DNA of 64,000 bases, taken from positions 1,054,001-1,118,000 of the forward strand of contig NZ_JAFKLZ010000001.1 in the NCBI RefSeq assembly GCF_017304615.1, written 5' to 3'. This DNA comes from Sphingomonas sp. (GTDB lineage: Bacteria > Pseudomonadota > Alphaproteobacteria > Sphingomonadales > Sphingomonadaceae). The notes beneath the pieces were generated by a model. The model worked only from the letters and a program-made list of their open reading frames with translations, was not told where the DNA came from and searched no databases. Position numbers and translations under genes: made by a program. Shown here one piece after another: positions 25,357 to 36,753 of the stretch; within the stretch, counting starts at the first letter, position 1; each line of letters opens with the position of its first letter.

Positions 25357-25764
25357 ATGGCAATCGCGCCCGAAGCAGAGGACAACGATCCGGAACCCGG
25401 GCCAGGTGAGCCTGCGCCTGCTGAGGAACCTGTTCAACCTGCGGCGGCGGAAGCTGCCGACAAGGATGCCCCGCCCGCACCGCCCGACCCGCAACCCGAT
25501 ACCGCGGCGGCGGCAGCTGCGGCTACCGCGGCGGCTGTCGCAGCGGTAGTGAGCGCCGATCCTAACCTGGTATCGACCACCGTAGCGCTTCCGCTCGACG
25601 CCCTGGAGTTTCTGCGCTCCGAATCAACAAGGAACGGAACCAGCACAGGCGACGAACTCCGCCGGTCGATCGGCACGCAGAAGTTCCTGCGCGACAAGAT
25701 AGCGGAAGGCGCGACGCTTCAGTTGCGTGATGCAAAAGGCAATTTGTTCGACGTGAAGATCTGA
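25357..25764 (+). CDS. hypothetical protein with Pro/Ala/Glu-rich N-terminus
   Basis: 135 residues. The first 65 are low-complexity Pro, Ala, Glu and Asp sequence, including a long Ala tract (about 49-66). The last 70 ('STTVALPLDALEFLRSESTR' to 'QLRDAKGNLFDVKI') look like a small folded domain with an amphipathic helix and beta-strands. There is no signal peptide or membrane span. It lies on the forward strand inside an otherwise leftward fab cluster, 24 bases before another unknown gene that it probably forms a pair with. The family is not recognised. Confidence 0.68.
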   Translation: MAIAPEAEDNDPEPGPGEPAPAEEPVQPAAAEAADKDAPPAPPDPQPDTAAAAAAATAAAVAAVVSADPNLVSTTVALPLDALEFLRSESTRNGTSTGDELRRSIGTQKFLRDKIAEGATLQLRDAKGNLFDVKI

Positions 25765-25788
25765 CGGGACCGATTGGGGGCAACGGAG

Positions 25789-26196
25789 ATGGCGACGAAT
25801 CTCGATCTGGAAACCACGGGGACCGGCCCCTCGTTGCCGGCCAACCAGTTGCCCGCGCCCTTCACGATCGAATCCGGCGACGCCGCAACGCGCAAGTGGG
25901 TAAGCTTCATCCTTATCGCGATACTGGCGGCGCTGATCCTCGCCGCCTTCGTGGATCTGTTCATCGTGAACGGGCCAAACCCATCCCCGCCGGTATCGGT
26001 TACTGGAATGAGCGGTGATTCGATCCAAAACGCGCTGTCCGTCTACAACAACGCTGTTTCGCTGGATTCGTCGGCCGATGCCGATCGTCTACTGAGACTG
26101 CTCAACATCATATTCGGCCCCGTCGTGACGCTGGTCAGTTCGGTCGTCGGTTTCTACTTCGGCGCGCGCACCGCAAAGGAAGGCGCGAGCGGTTGA
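25789..26196 (+). CDS. hypothetical protein with two membrane spans
   Basis: 135 residues from the ATG at 25789; GGGGG/GGAG lies just upstream, while a TTG start at 25774 is less likely. One span is at about residues 38-58 ('WVSFILIAILAALILAAFVDL') and a second near 105-127 ('IIFGPVVTLVSSVVGFYFGA'). The region between is polar and would face the periplasm or the cytoplasm. No recognised domain. It converges on fabD with a 4-base gap and probably forms an operon with the preceding gene, suggesting one membrane-associated and one soluble partner (inference). Confidence 0.7.
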   Translation: MATNLDLETTGTGPSLPANQLPAPFTIESGDAATRKWVSFILIAILAALILAAFVDLFIVNGPNPSPPVSVTGMSGDSIQNALSVYNNAVSLDSSADADRLLRLLNIIFGPVVTLVSSVVGFYFGARTAKEGASG

Positions 26197-26200
26197 GCGC

Positions 26201-27136
26201 CTAGAAACTCTTCGCCAGCCCCTCGATATCGTCCATCGAGATCACGCTGGTCGCATCGACATCGGGGGCGATGCGCTTGACCATCGGGGATAGCACCTTC
26301 CCGCCGAATTCAATGAAGCGCTCGACCCCGGTGTCGGTCATGTTGAGCACCGATTCGCGCCAGCGGACCATGCCGGTAACTTGCTCCACCAACAGCTTGC
26401 GGATCGTATCGACGTCGCTGACCGGTTGCGCGGTGACGTTGGCGAATACCGGCACAAGCGGCGTGTCGATCCGCGCCTCGGCCAGCGCCTTGTCCATCGC
26501 ATCGGCGGCCGGCTGCATCATCGGGCAGTGGAACGGCGCCGACACTGGCAGCGCGATTGCGCGCTTGGCACCATATTCCTTGGCGATTTCGATCGCTCGG
26601 TCGATCGCGGCTTTTGCCCCGGAAATCACGACCTGTGACGGGTCGTTGTCGTTGGCGACCGTGCAGACTTCGCCCTGCGCGGCCGCATTGGCGATCACCT
26701 GCGCGGTTGCGAGATCGGCGCCGAGCAATGCCGCCATGCTTCCCTGTCCGACCGGAACCGCTGCCTGCATCGCTTCACCGCGATGGCGCAGCAACAGCGC
26801 GGTCGTCGCGAGATCGAGCGCCCCGGCGGCGCACAAAGCGCTATATTCGCCGAGCGAATGCCCGGCGACATAATCGGCCTTGTCGGCGAGCACCACGCCG
26901 CCATCCTTCTCCAGCACCCGCAACGTGGCGATCGCGTTCGCCATGATCGCCGGCTGGGCGTTGGCGGTGAGCGTCAGTTCGTCCGCCGGCCCTTCGAACA
27001 TCAGCCGCGACAGGTGCTGGCCCAGCACCTCGTCGACTTCCTCGAACACCGCCCGCGCGACCGGACTGGCCTCGGCGAGCGCTTTCCCCATGCCGACCGC
27101 CTGACTGCCCTGCCCCGGAAAAATGAACGCGCGCAT
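26201..27136 (-). CDS. fabD: malonyl-CoA-ACP transacylase
   Basis: Transfers malonyl groups from CoA to ACP. The start MRAFIFPGQGSQAVGMG (complement 27134-27136) follows GGAGAGG; the longer ORF upstream is spurious. In 311 residues it has the catalytic Ser94 in 'YVAGHSLGEYSALCAAG', the Arg in 'LLLRHRGEAMQ' and the active-site His in 'PVSAPFHCPMMQPA'. In most proteobacteria fabD is next to fabG; here two unknown genes separate them. Confidence 0.96.
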   Translation of the reverse strand: MRAFIFPGQGSQAVGMGKALAEASPVARAVFEEVDEVLGQHLSRLMFEGPADELTLTANAQPAIMANAIATLRVLEKDGGVVLADKADYVAGHSLGEYSALCAAGALDLATTALLLRHRGEAMQAAVPVGQGSMAALLGADLATAQVIANAAAQGEVCTVANDNDPSQVVISGAKAAIDRAIEIAKEYGAKRAIALPVSAPFHCPMMQPAADAMDKALAEARIDTPLVPVFANVTAQPVSDVDTIRKLLVEQVTGMVRWRESVLNMTDTGVERFIEFGGKVLSPMVKRIAPDVDATSVISMDDIEGLAKSF

Positions 27137-27307
27137 CTTGCCTCTCCTTCGGCCTGCGGCACTAGAAATGTCGGACGCGACGCGCAACGCTTGCTTTTTG
27201 CGTTCGATTCCGCCAATGCCCCGCGCTTCCGAACAAACGGAAAGACGATAGCCGGAGGGGCGTCGCACGGTGCGGCGTCAGCGATCGGCCAACAGTGAGA
27301 AGAAAGC

Positions 27308-27712
27308 ATGGCTCTTTACGAGCATGTGTTCCTTGCGCGCCAGGACCTGGCACAGGCGCAAGTGGACGCTCTGGCGGAAGCCGCCACCAAGATCATCGAA
27401 GCCGGTGAAGGCAAGGTCGTGAAGACCGAGACCTGGGGCCTGCGTTCGCTCGCCTATCGCATCGCGAAGAACCGCAAGGCGCATTACGTGATGCTCGAAA
27501 TCGACGCACCGGGTTCGGTCGTCGCCGAACTGGAGCGTCAGACGCAGATCAACGAAGACGTGATCCGCTACATGACCGTCAAGGTCGACGAGCATGAGAA
27601 CGGCCCGACCGTCATGATGCGCAAGGGTGAGCGCGACCGCGAGCGTGGTCGTGAACGCGGCGATCGCCCCGACCGTGACCGCGGTCCCCGCGGCGGCTTC
27701 GACAGCGAATAA
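27308..27712 (+). CDS. rpsF: 30S ribosomal protein S6
   Basis: 134 residues, binds S18 in the small-subunit platform. '[20 protein letters not shown]' starts the protein, and '[20 protein letters not shown]' is a strong S6 signature. The last 35 residues are an Arg/Glu/Asp/Gly-rich tail typical of alphaproteobacterial S6. It is first in rpsF-rpsR-rplI and divergent from fabD. A compact hairpin (about 27261-27277) in the leader could belong to an S6:S18 autoregulatory leader, but I cannot establish that. Confidence 0.97.
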   Translation: MALYEHVFLARQDLAQAQVDALAEAATKIIEAGEGKVVKTETWGLRSLAYRIAKNRKAHYVMLEIDAPGSVVAELERQTQINEDVIRYMTVKVDEHENGPTVMMRKGERDRERGRERGDRPDRDRGPRGGFDSE

Positions 27713-27724
27713 GGAATTAGAGAC

Positions 27725-27949
27725 ATGGCACGACCCTTTTTCCGCCGCCGCAAGAGCTGCCCCTTCTCCGCGAAGGACGCTCCCCGGATCGACTACAAGG
27801 ACGTCCGGCTGCTGCAGGGCTTCGTCTCCGAGCGTGGCAAGATCGTCCCCTCGCGCATCACCTCGGTGAGCGCGAAGAAGCAGCGCGAACTCGCCCAGGC
27901 GATCAAGCGCGCCCGTCATCTGGGCCTGCTGCCCTACCTCGTTAAGTAA
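27725..27949 (+). CDS. rpsR: 30S ribosomal protein S18
   Basis: 74 residues. '[20 protein letters not shown]' and '[20 protein letters not shown]' are hallmark S18 segments, ending '[12 protein letters not shown]'. It binds S6 as a dimer in the platform of the small subunit. Twelve bases after rpsF. Confidence 0.98.
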   Translation: MARPFFRRRKSCPFSAKDAPRIDYKDVRLLQGFVSERGKIVPSRITSVSAKKQRELAQAIKRARHLGLLPYLVK

Positions 27950-27961
27950 GGAGCGCCCGCG

Positions 27962-28576
27962 ATGGACGTTATTCTGCTGGAACGCGTCGAGAAGCTCGGC
28001 GCCATCGGCGATGTCGTGAAGGTCAAGGACGGGTTCGCCCGCAACTTCCTTCTGCCGAACAAGAAGGCGCTCCGCGCCAACGAAGCCAACCGCAAGGTCT
28101 TCGAAGCCAACCGCGCGAAGATCGAGGCCGACAACGCCTCGCGCCGTTCGGACGCCGAGAAGGACGCCAAGTCGTACGACGACGCGTCGGTCACGCTGAT
28201 CCGCCAGTCGTCGAACACGGGCCAGCTGTACGGCTCGGTCGCGGTGCGCGACCTGGTCGAGGCGATGGAAGCGGCCGGCCATAAGGTCAGCAAGAGCCAG
28301 ATCGTGCTCGCCAAGCCGATCAAGGCGATCGGCCTCTATGACGTGAAGGTGCAGTTGCACCCCGAAGTCGCCGTGACCGTCAAGGTCAACGTCGCGCGCT
28401 CGCCCGAAGAGGCAGAGATGCAGGCGTCGGGTGTCGACGTCATGGCGGCGATGTTCGAGAAGGACGAAGCGGGCTTCACCGAGGATTTCGATCCGAACGC
28501 CGAACCCGGCGCGACCGCCGAGGTCAAGGTGGTGGCCGATGCGACGGAAGCCACCGAGGACAACGCCGAAGCCTGA
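27962..28576 (+). CDS. rplI: 50S ribosomal protein L9
   Basis: 204 residues, longer than the E. coli protein (149). The N-terminal domain has 'MDVILLERVEKLGAIGDVV' and 'VKDGFARNFLLPNKKAL', followed by the long connecting helix and a C-terminal globular domain (about 70-150). The extra 45-residue acidic C-terminal tail (rich in Glu, Asp and Ala) is common in alphaproteobacteria. A terminator follows. Confidence 0.97.
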   Translation: MDVILLERVEKLGAIGDVVKVKDGFARNFLLPNKKALRANEANRKVFEANRAKIEADNASRRSDAEKDAKSYDDASVTLIRQSSNTGQLYGSVAVRDLVEAMEAAGHKVSKSQIVLAKPIKAIGLYDVKVQLHPEVAVTVKVNVARSPEEAEMQASGVDVMAAMFEKDEAGFTEDFDPNAEPGATAEVKVVADATEATEDNAEA

Positions 28577-28600
28577 ACAGTTTCGTCATTGCCGAAATGA

Positions 28601-28639
28601 AGAAAGGGTCGTCCGGGCATTTCCGGGCGGCCCTTTCTC
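28601..28639 (+). terminator. terminator after rplI
   Basis: AGAAAGGG and CCCTTTCT flank an inner GTCCGGG/CCGGGC region, forming a stem whose 3' side ends in CTTTCTCATT. It closes the rpsF-rpsR-rplI operon. Confidence 0.7.
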
Positions 28640-28693
28640 ATTGCGACCCTCACGGGAATGATGAAGAATTCGCGACGTTCCGAAGCGGGGAGG

Positions 28694-28783
28694 TCAGAAC
28701 GTCGAAACGCATGCTCCGAGCACCGCAGCCAACGGGATCAGCGCAAAGATAACGGGCACTACCTTATTCACGGCGATTTCCAT
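28694..28783 (-). CDS. possible small hydrophobic protein (29 aa)
   Basis: The frame reads MEIAVNKVVPVIFALIPLAA and ends VLGACVSTF. It is a single hydrophobic segment with a Cys near the end and has lipoprotein-like 'LGAC' spacing, similar in style to entericidin-type small proteins. GAGG lies about 13 bases upstream, which is too far for a good ribosome-binding site. It occupies the otherwise empty 28577-28894 gap (318 bases), on the same strand as mutL and downstream of it. I cannot tell whether it is expressed. Confidence 0.3.
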   Translation of the reverse strand: MEIAVNKVVPVIFALIPLAAVLGACVSTF

Positions 28784-28894
28784 CGGGTCTTGATGACCTC
28801 AAGTCGCTAAAATGCGCCGTCGCCACAATGTTTCCAGGGGATGAACGAAATAGATATTGGTGGGCTGGCGGAACTTTTTGTTGTTCCGGCCACG

Positions 28895-31885
<2,991 letters not shown>

Positions 31886-31935
31886 TTTTGCTGCTAAGGC
31901 ACGACCCACGCGGCCTTTTGATGTGAGGGAGTTGG

Positions 31936-32811
31936 ATGGCGCCGCCACGCAACCGGCGCCCGGGTTTCTCACGGCGGGCGCAATATAGTCTGTTCATTGG
32001 CTACGTGATTGCGATCGCGGGGGCGCTTGTTGGCGCTGTCCTGCTCGCACTTTCGACGCTCAATCCGCCGGCTTTTTCCGCGCTGCGCGCCGGCGCGGCC
32101 GAAGTCATGGCGCCGGTAAGCTGGGCGCTAGGTTCGGTGTGGAACGCGATTACCTCGATCCCGGAGGCGATCGGCAGCTATTTCGGCGTGCATGCCGAGA
32201 ATGCACGGCTGAAGGAGCAAGTTACCGACGATCGTCGCCAGCTCGTTCGTGCCCGGGCGATCGCGTATGAAAATATCCGATTGAAGAAACTGCTGTCGGT
32301 CCGCGAACCGGGCAGCGACACGATCGCCACCGCGCGTATCGTCAGCTCCTCGGCCAGTAGCACGCGGCGCTATGGCCTGATCTACTCGGGTCTGATCCAG
32401 GGCGTCCATGCCGGTATGCCAGTGCGCGCGGCCGACGGGCTGGTCGGGCGCATCCTGGAGGCCGGGCCTGACACCGCCCGTGTCCTGTTGTTGATCGATC
32501 CCGAGAGCATCGTGCCCGTCCGCCGCACAAGGGACGGCGCGCCGGGCTTCGCAACCGGGCGCGGCGATGGCTTGCTCGACGTCAAGCCGATCGCGCTGGG
32601 CAATGCCGAATATGCTCCGGGCGATGTTCTCGTGACATCAGGGTCGGGCGGCATCTTTCCGCCCAATATACCCGTCGCAAAGGTCGTCAGCCGCAACCGC
32701 GACGGCGTGCTTGCTAAGCCGTTCGAATTGCCGGACGCTTTCGATTATGCGGTCGTGCTGCGCGCATATCTGACTGCGCCTCTTCCCACGACCGGCGAGA
32801 CGCAGCCTTGA
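31936..32811 (+). CDS. mreC: rod-shape-determining protein MreC
   Basis: Bitopic inner-membrane protein that connects MreB and MreD to PBP2 in the periplasm. 291 residues: a cytoplasmic N-terminus rich in Arg, a membrane span (about 15-40), a coiled-coil (about 75-115, 'ENARLKEQVTDDRRQLVRAR') and a beta-barrel C-domain with 'MPVRAADGLVGRILEAGPD' and 'VTSGSGGIFPPNIPVAKV'. Its stop overlaps the TTG start of mreD. Confidence 0.95.
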   Translation: MAPPRNRRPGFSRRAQYSLFIGYVIAIAGALVGAVLLALSTLNPPAFSALRAGAAEVMAPVSWALGSVWNAITSIPEAIGSYFGVHAENARLKEQVTDDRRQLVRARAIAYENIRLKKLLSVREPGSDTIATARIVSSSASSTRRYGLIYSGLIQGVHAGMPVRAADGLVGRILEAGPDTARVLLLIDPESIVPVRRTRDGAPGFATGRGDGLLDVKPIALGNAEYAPGDVLVTSGSGGIFPPNIPVAKVVSRNRDGVLAKPFELPDAFDYAVVLRAYLTAPLPTTGETQP

Positions 32812-33320
32812 AGCCCCAAAGCGGCGCCTTTGCGCCAGAACCTTCGCGGGCTGCAATATGGGCGATCCCCGTCGCCTCGGTGATGGCGGGGTCGTTGCTT
32901 ACGATCATCCCGCTGGTGGCGACGTTCCCGGTGTTGCCCCCGCTCGGGCTCATGACGTTGCTCTCGTGGCGGCTGCTGCGGCCGGAATGGACTCGCATAT
33001 GGAGTCCCCTGCCCTTTGGCTTTTTTGACGATCTCGTCAGCGGTCAGCCGCTGGGCAGCGCGATATTCCTGTGGTCGATCGCGTTCCTGATCGTCGATTT
33101 GCTCGATCGCCGCTTGGTGTCGCGCGATTTCTGGCAGGATTGGGTACTCGCCTCGGGTGCGATCACGTTCTGCCTGTTCGGCGGACGCTTGATCGCGGCC
33201 CCGCTTGCGGCGCATGTCGATACCGTGTTGCTGTTTCAGATGGTCACCGCGGTGCTGCTCTTTCCCGTCGTCTCCCGCATCGTCGCGTGGCTCGATACCA
33301 AGCGTGGTCGCCAGCCATGA
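32808..33320 (+). CDS. mreD: rod-shape-determining protein MreD
   Basis: 170-residue integral membrane protein with about five spans, including 'LPPLGLMTLLSWRLLRPEWT', 'PFGFFDDLVSGQPLGSAIFL' (the conserved loop) and 'VDTVLLFQMVTAVLLFPVV'. The start is TTG at 32808 inside the mreC stop (TTGA). Its stop overlaps the mrdA start (ATGA), so the operon is tightly coupled. Confidence 0.9.
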   Translation: MKPQSGAFAPEPSRAAIWAIPVASVMAGSLLTIIPLVATFPVLPPLGLMTLLSWRLLRPEWTRIWSPLPFGFFDDLVSGQPLGSAIFLWSIAFLIVDLLDRRLVSRDFWQDWVLASGAITFCLFGGRLIAAPLAAHVDTVLLFQMVTAVLLFPVVSRIVAWLDTKRGRQP

Positions 33321-35389
33321 GCCGCCCGCCGCGCCAGATTACCGAAGCGGCGCAAAGCTACAGTTTCTCGCGCCGCGCCATGATGGTCGGCGCCGCGCAG
33401 GGCGCCGTCGCGCTGGCGCTGGCCGGACGAATGGGCTGGCTCGCCATCGCGCAGAACGAGCAATACAAGCTGTTGTCCGAACGCAACCGCGTCAACCTGA
33501 CGATGATCCCACCGCGGCGCGGGTGGATCGTCGATCGCTATGGCCATGCGATCGCCAACAACCGCACCGATTTCCGCGTCGATATCATCCGCGACCGCCT
33601 GCCGGCATCGGAAGAACCGCGCGTTCTCAAGTTGCTCCAGCAATTGCTCGGCCTGCCACCCGAGCAGATCAGCCGGATAGAGAACGACCTCAAGCGCGCC
33701 GCGGGATTCCAGCCTGTTCAGGTCGCCGAGAACCTGAACCCCGAAGTGTTCGCCGCAGTACAGGTGCGCTTGCCCGAACTGCCCGGCGTCGCTCCCACCG
33801 CCGGCTATTCGCGTAACTACCCCGCAGCTCAGGCGGTCGCGCACCTGACCGGCTATGTCGGCACGGCGTCCGCCGAGGATTATCAGAAAACCAAGAATCC
33901 GTTGCTGATCACGCCCGGTTTCAAGATCGGCAAGGACGGACTCGAACGCGCGCTGGAGGACAAGCTGCGCGGCACGCCCGGGGCCAAGCGAGTCGAAGTC
34001 ACCGCGCGCGGCAAGCTTGTTCGCGAGCTCGAAACACGACCCGACATCGCCGGGCACGTCCAGCGGCTGACGATCGATGCCGGTCTGCAGGAATATGCTG
34101 CGCGCCGGCTCGGCACCAATTCTGGGTCGGCGGTCGTGATCGACGTCACGAGCGGCGACGTGCTCGCATTCGTCTCGGTCCCCGCCTACGATCCCAACAG
34201 CTTTTCCGGTGGAATCAGCCATCTCGAATGGAAGATGCTGTCGGATAACGACCACGTTCCGTTGATGAACAAGGTCCTCCAAGGGTTGTATCCTCCGGGA
34301 TCGACGGTCAAGCCGATGAACGGGCTGGCATTGCTCCACAACGGGGTCAGTCCCGAAGACCGGGTCACCTGCAGCGGCGCGCTCAGGGTGGGTACGGGCG
34401 TTTTCCACTGCCACAAGCGTGGCGGCCATGGCCCGCTCAATCTCAAGCAAGCGATCATGTACAGCTGCGACATCTATTTTTACGAGATGGTGCGGCGCCT
34501 GGGCTATGATCACGTTGCGCCGATCGCGCGGACGCTGGGGCTCGGGCAGAAGTTCGACCTGCCCTTCTCCACGCAACGCTTCGGCACCGTGCCCGACAGC
34601 GCGTGGAAGCGCCGCAAATACAAGTCCGATTGGACCGTGCCCGATTCGCTCAACGCGTCGATCGGCCAAGGTTACGTTCTGGCCAATCCTCTGCAACTCG
34701 CCGTGATGGCGTCGCGGATCGCGTCTGGCCGCGCGCTTACCCCGCGACTGCTAATGAATGGCCCGGCGACGATCGCGAACCCTCTGCCGATCAACCCCGA
34801 TCACCTCGCGATCGTCCGCAACGCCATGTACGGCGTGGTGAACGAAGGCGGCACCGGCGGCCGCGCGCGGCTCAACATCCCCGGCGCGTCGCTTGCCGCC
34901 AAGACCGGCACCGCGCAGGTCCGCCGCATCACCATGGCGGAACGCGGCAGCGGCGTGCTGAGCAATGCCTCCCTGCCCTTCAAGCTGCGCGACCACGCCT
35001 TGTTCGTCTGCTTCGCGCCGGTCGAAAACCCCAAATACGCCGCCGGCATCGTCCTCGAACATGGCGGCCATACGGTGACCAATCTCGATACCCCGGGCAT
35101 CGGACGCGACATCATCACCTACCTGCTCGACCGTGATAAGGCGCTGGCGTCGCTCGCCGAAGTCGAACCGACCTGGGGCGGCGACATCGCGACACGCGCG
35201 GCGGCGGAGACGGCGGCTTATCAGGGCAAGATCTCCGCGCTGCAGGCGGTACAGACCGAAACCGACGCGACCGCGCCGACCGACGCTCCCGCGGTCGAGG
35301 CGGCGACTGACGCAGCCAATACGTCCGCCGCGGCGATCGCCAACACCGCATTGCCCGCCGAACAGGGATCGCACGAGGTCGAACAGTGA
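33317..35389 (+). CDS. mrdA: penicillin-binding protein 2 (elongasome transpeptidase)
   Basis: Cross-links new peptidoglycan in the elongation machine. 690 residues from ATG 33317. One N-terminal membrane span (about 21-42) is followed by the dimerisation domain and a transpeptidase domain with STVK in 'LYPPGSTVKPMNGLALL', SCD in 'YSCDIYFYEM' and KTGT in 'LAAKTGTAQVRRI'. After the transpeptidase fold comes an 80-residue Ala/Thr/Glu-rich tail (about 610-690) of low complexity, not found in E. coli PBP2. RodA starts in its stop codon (GTGA). Confidence 0.96.
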   Translation: MSRPPRQITEAAQSYSFSRRAMMVGAAQGAVALALAGRMGWLAIAQNEQYKLLSERNRVNLTMIPPRRGWIVDRYGHAIANNRTDFRVDIIRDRLPASEEPRVLKLLQQLLGLPPEQISRIENDLKRAAGFQPVQVAENLNPEVFAAVQVRLPELPGVAPTAGYSRNYPAAQAVAHLTGYVGTASAEDYQKTKNPLLITPGFKIGKDGLERALEDKLRGTPGAKRVEVTARGKLVRELETRPDIAGHVQRLTIDAGLQEYAARRLGTNSGSAVVIDVTSGDVLAFVSVPAYDPNSFSGGISHLEWKMLSDNDHVPLMNKVLQGLYPPGSTVKPMNGLALLHNGVSPEDRVTCSGALRVGTGVFHCHKRGGHGPLNLKQAIMYSCDIYFYEMVRRLGYDHVAPIARTLGLGQKFDLPFSTQRFGTVPDSAWKRRKYKSDWTVPDSLNASIGQGYVLANPLQLAVMASRIASGRALTPRLLMNGPATIANPLPINPDHLAIVRNAMYGVVNEGGTGGRARLNIPGASLAAKTGTAQVRRITMAERGSGVLSNASLPFKLRDHALFVCFAPVENPKYAAGIVLEHGGHTVTNLDTPGIGRDIITYLLDRDKALASLAEVEPTWGGDIATRAAAETAAYQGKISALQAVQTETDATAPTDAPAVEAATDAANTSAAAIANTALPAEQGSHEVEQ

Positions 35390-36516
35390 CCCAGGGTTCA
35401 TCGGCGTCGCTCGGTTTCGTGCCCGAACCGCTCGCGCAACTGCCGTGGAAGATCATCCTGCTGATCCTGGCGATCGGCTGTTTCGACTTGCTGGTCCTCT
35501 ATTCGGCGGCGGGGGGGCATATTCGTCCCTGGGCCTTGTCGCAGGGCATCCGGTTCTTCGTATTTCTCGGCGGCGCCATATTGCTCTCCCGCGTGCGGGA
35601 AGATGTGTGGGGCATGATCAGCCTGCCGGCCTATGTCGTCATCCTGGTCATGCTGATCGGGGTCGAACTGCTGGGCAAGGTCGCGGGCGGCGGCCAGCGC
35701 TGGCTCGACCTCGGGATCATTCGCCTGCAGCCGTCGGAACTGATGAAGCCGTTCATCGTCCTCGCCTGCGCCCGCTTCTACGACCTGCTCCCGCCCAGCG
35801 AGGTGCGCAAGTTCGGCGCGATTTGGCCCGCTTTGTTGCTAATAGCGCTTCCCGCTGGCCTCGTCATGCTCCAGCCCGATCTCGGCACCGGCTTGATGAT
35901 TACCGCGGGCGGCATCACCGTGATGTTCCTGGCGGGCATCCCGCTACGGCTGTTCATCATTGCCGGGCTGACCGCGCCCGTCCTCGGGCTGGTCGCCTAT
36001 AATTACGTGCTGCACGATTATCAGCGCAACCGGATCGCGATCTTTCTTGATCCCGAAAAGGATCCGCTGGGCATCGGCTATCACATCACCCAGTCGAAGA
36101 TAGCGATCGGATCCGGCGGGATTTGGGGCAAGGGCTTCCTCAACGGGTCGCAAAGCCACCTCGACTACCTGCCCGAGGGCCAGACCGACTTCGCGCTCGC
36201 GACGATGATGGAGGAATGGGGACTGGTCGGCGGCGTTCTGCTGATCATCGCCTGGTTCGCGATCATCTGGTGGGCGATGGGCGTCGCGATGCGCGCGCAA
36301 GGCCGCTTTGCGCGGCTGACGGCTGCCGGCCTCGCTACCACCCTGTTCTTCTACGTGTCGATCAACATGGCGATGGTGATGGGCATGGCGCCGGTCGTCG
36401 GCGTGCCGCTTCCACTCATTAGCTTCGGGGGCACGGCGCAGATGACGGCGTTGCTGTGCATCGGCATCCTGATGTCGATCGACCGCAGCAGCCGGCAGCA
36501 ACCTATCGGCTGGTAG
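35386..36516 (+). CDS. rodA: rod-shape glycosyltransferase RodA
   Basis: SEDS-family peptidoglycan polymerase that pairs with PBP2. 376 residues from GTG 35386, about ten spans. 'GGGQRWLDLGIIRLQPSELM' carries the conserved WxxG-to-QPSE region, 'LVMLQPDLGTGLM' includes the catalytic-loop Asp, and 'QSHLDYLPEGQTDFALA' plus 'GVPLPLISFGGTAQMTALL' are SEDS signatures. Last gene of the mre/mrd operon. Confidence 0.96.
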   Translation: MTQGSSASLGFVPEPLAQLPWKIILLILAIGCFDLLVLYSAAGGHIRPWALSQGIRFFVFLGGAILLSRVREDVWGMISLPAYVVILVMLIGVELLGKVAGGGQRWLDLGIIRLQPSELMKPFIVLACARFYDLLPPSEVRKFGAIWPALLLIALPAGLVMLQPDLGTGLMITAGGITVMFLAGIPLRLFIIAGLTAPVLGLVAYNYVLHDYQRNRIAIFLDPEKDPLGIGYHITQSKIAIGSGGIWGKGFLNGSQSHLDYLPEGQTDFALATMMEEWGLVGGVLLIIAWFAIIWWAMGVAMRAQGRFARLTAAGLATTLFFYVSINMAMVMGMAPVVGVPLPLISFGGTAQMTALLCIGILMSIDRSSRQQPIGW

Positions 36517-36599
36517 CGGCGCGACGTAAAAAGTGTTTGCAAAGCGCGACCGCGATGCTAACGGCCTCCCTCCCCGATCGGGGACAGCCTTTCCGGCAT

Positions 36600-36675
<76 letters not shown>

Positions 36676-36753
36676 CCCGATCTGAATAGTTGGCTCGATT
36701 GCAAGGCGATGCCCCGCGAGTCGCGCAATCACCGCGGAGGCACGCGCGATTGA

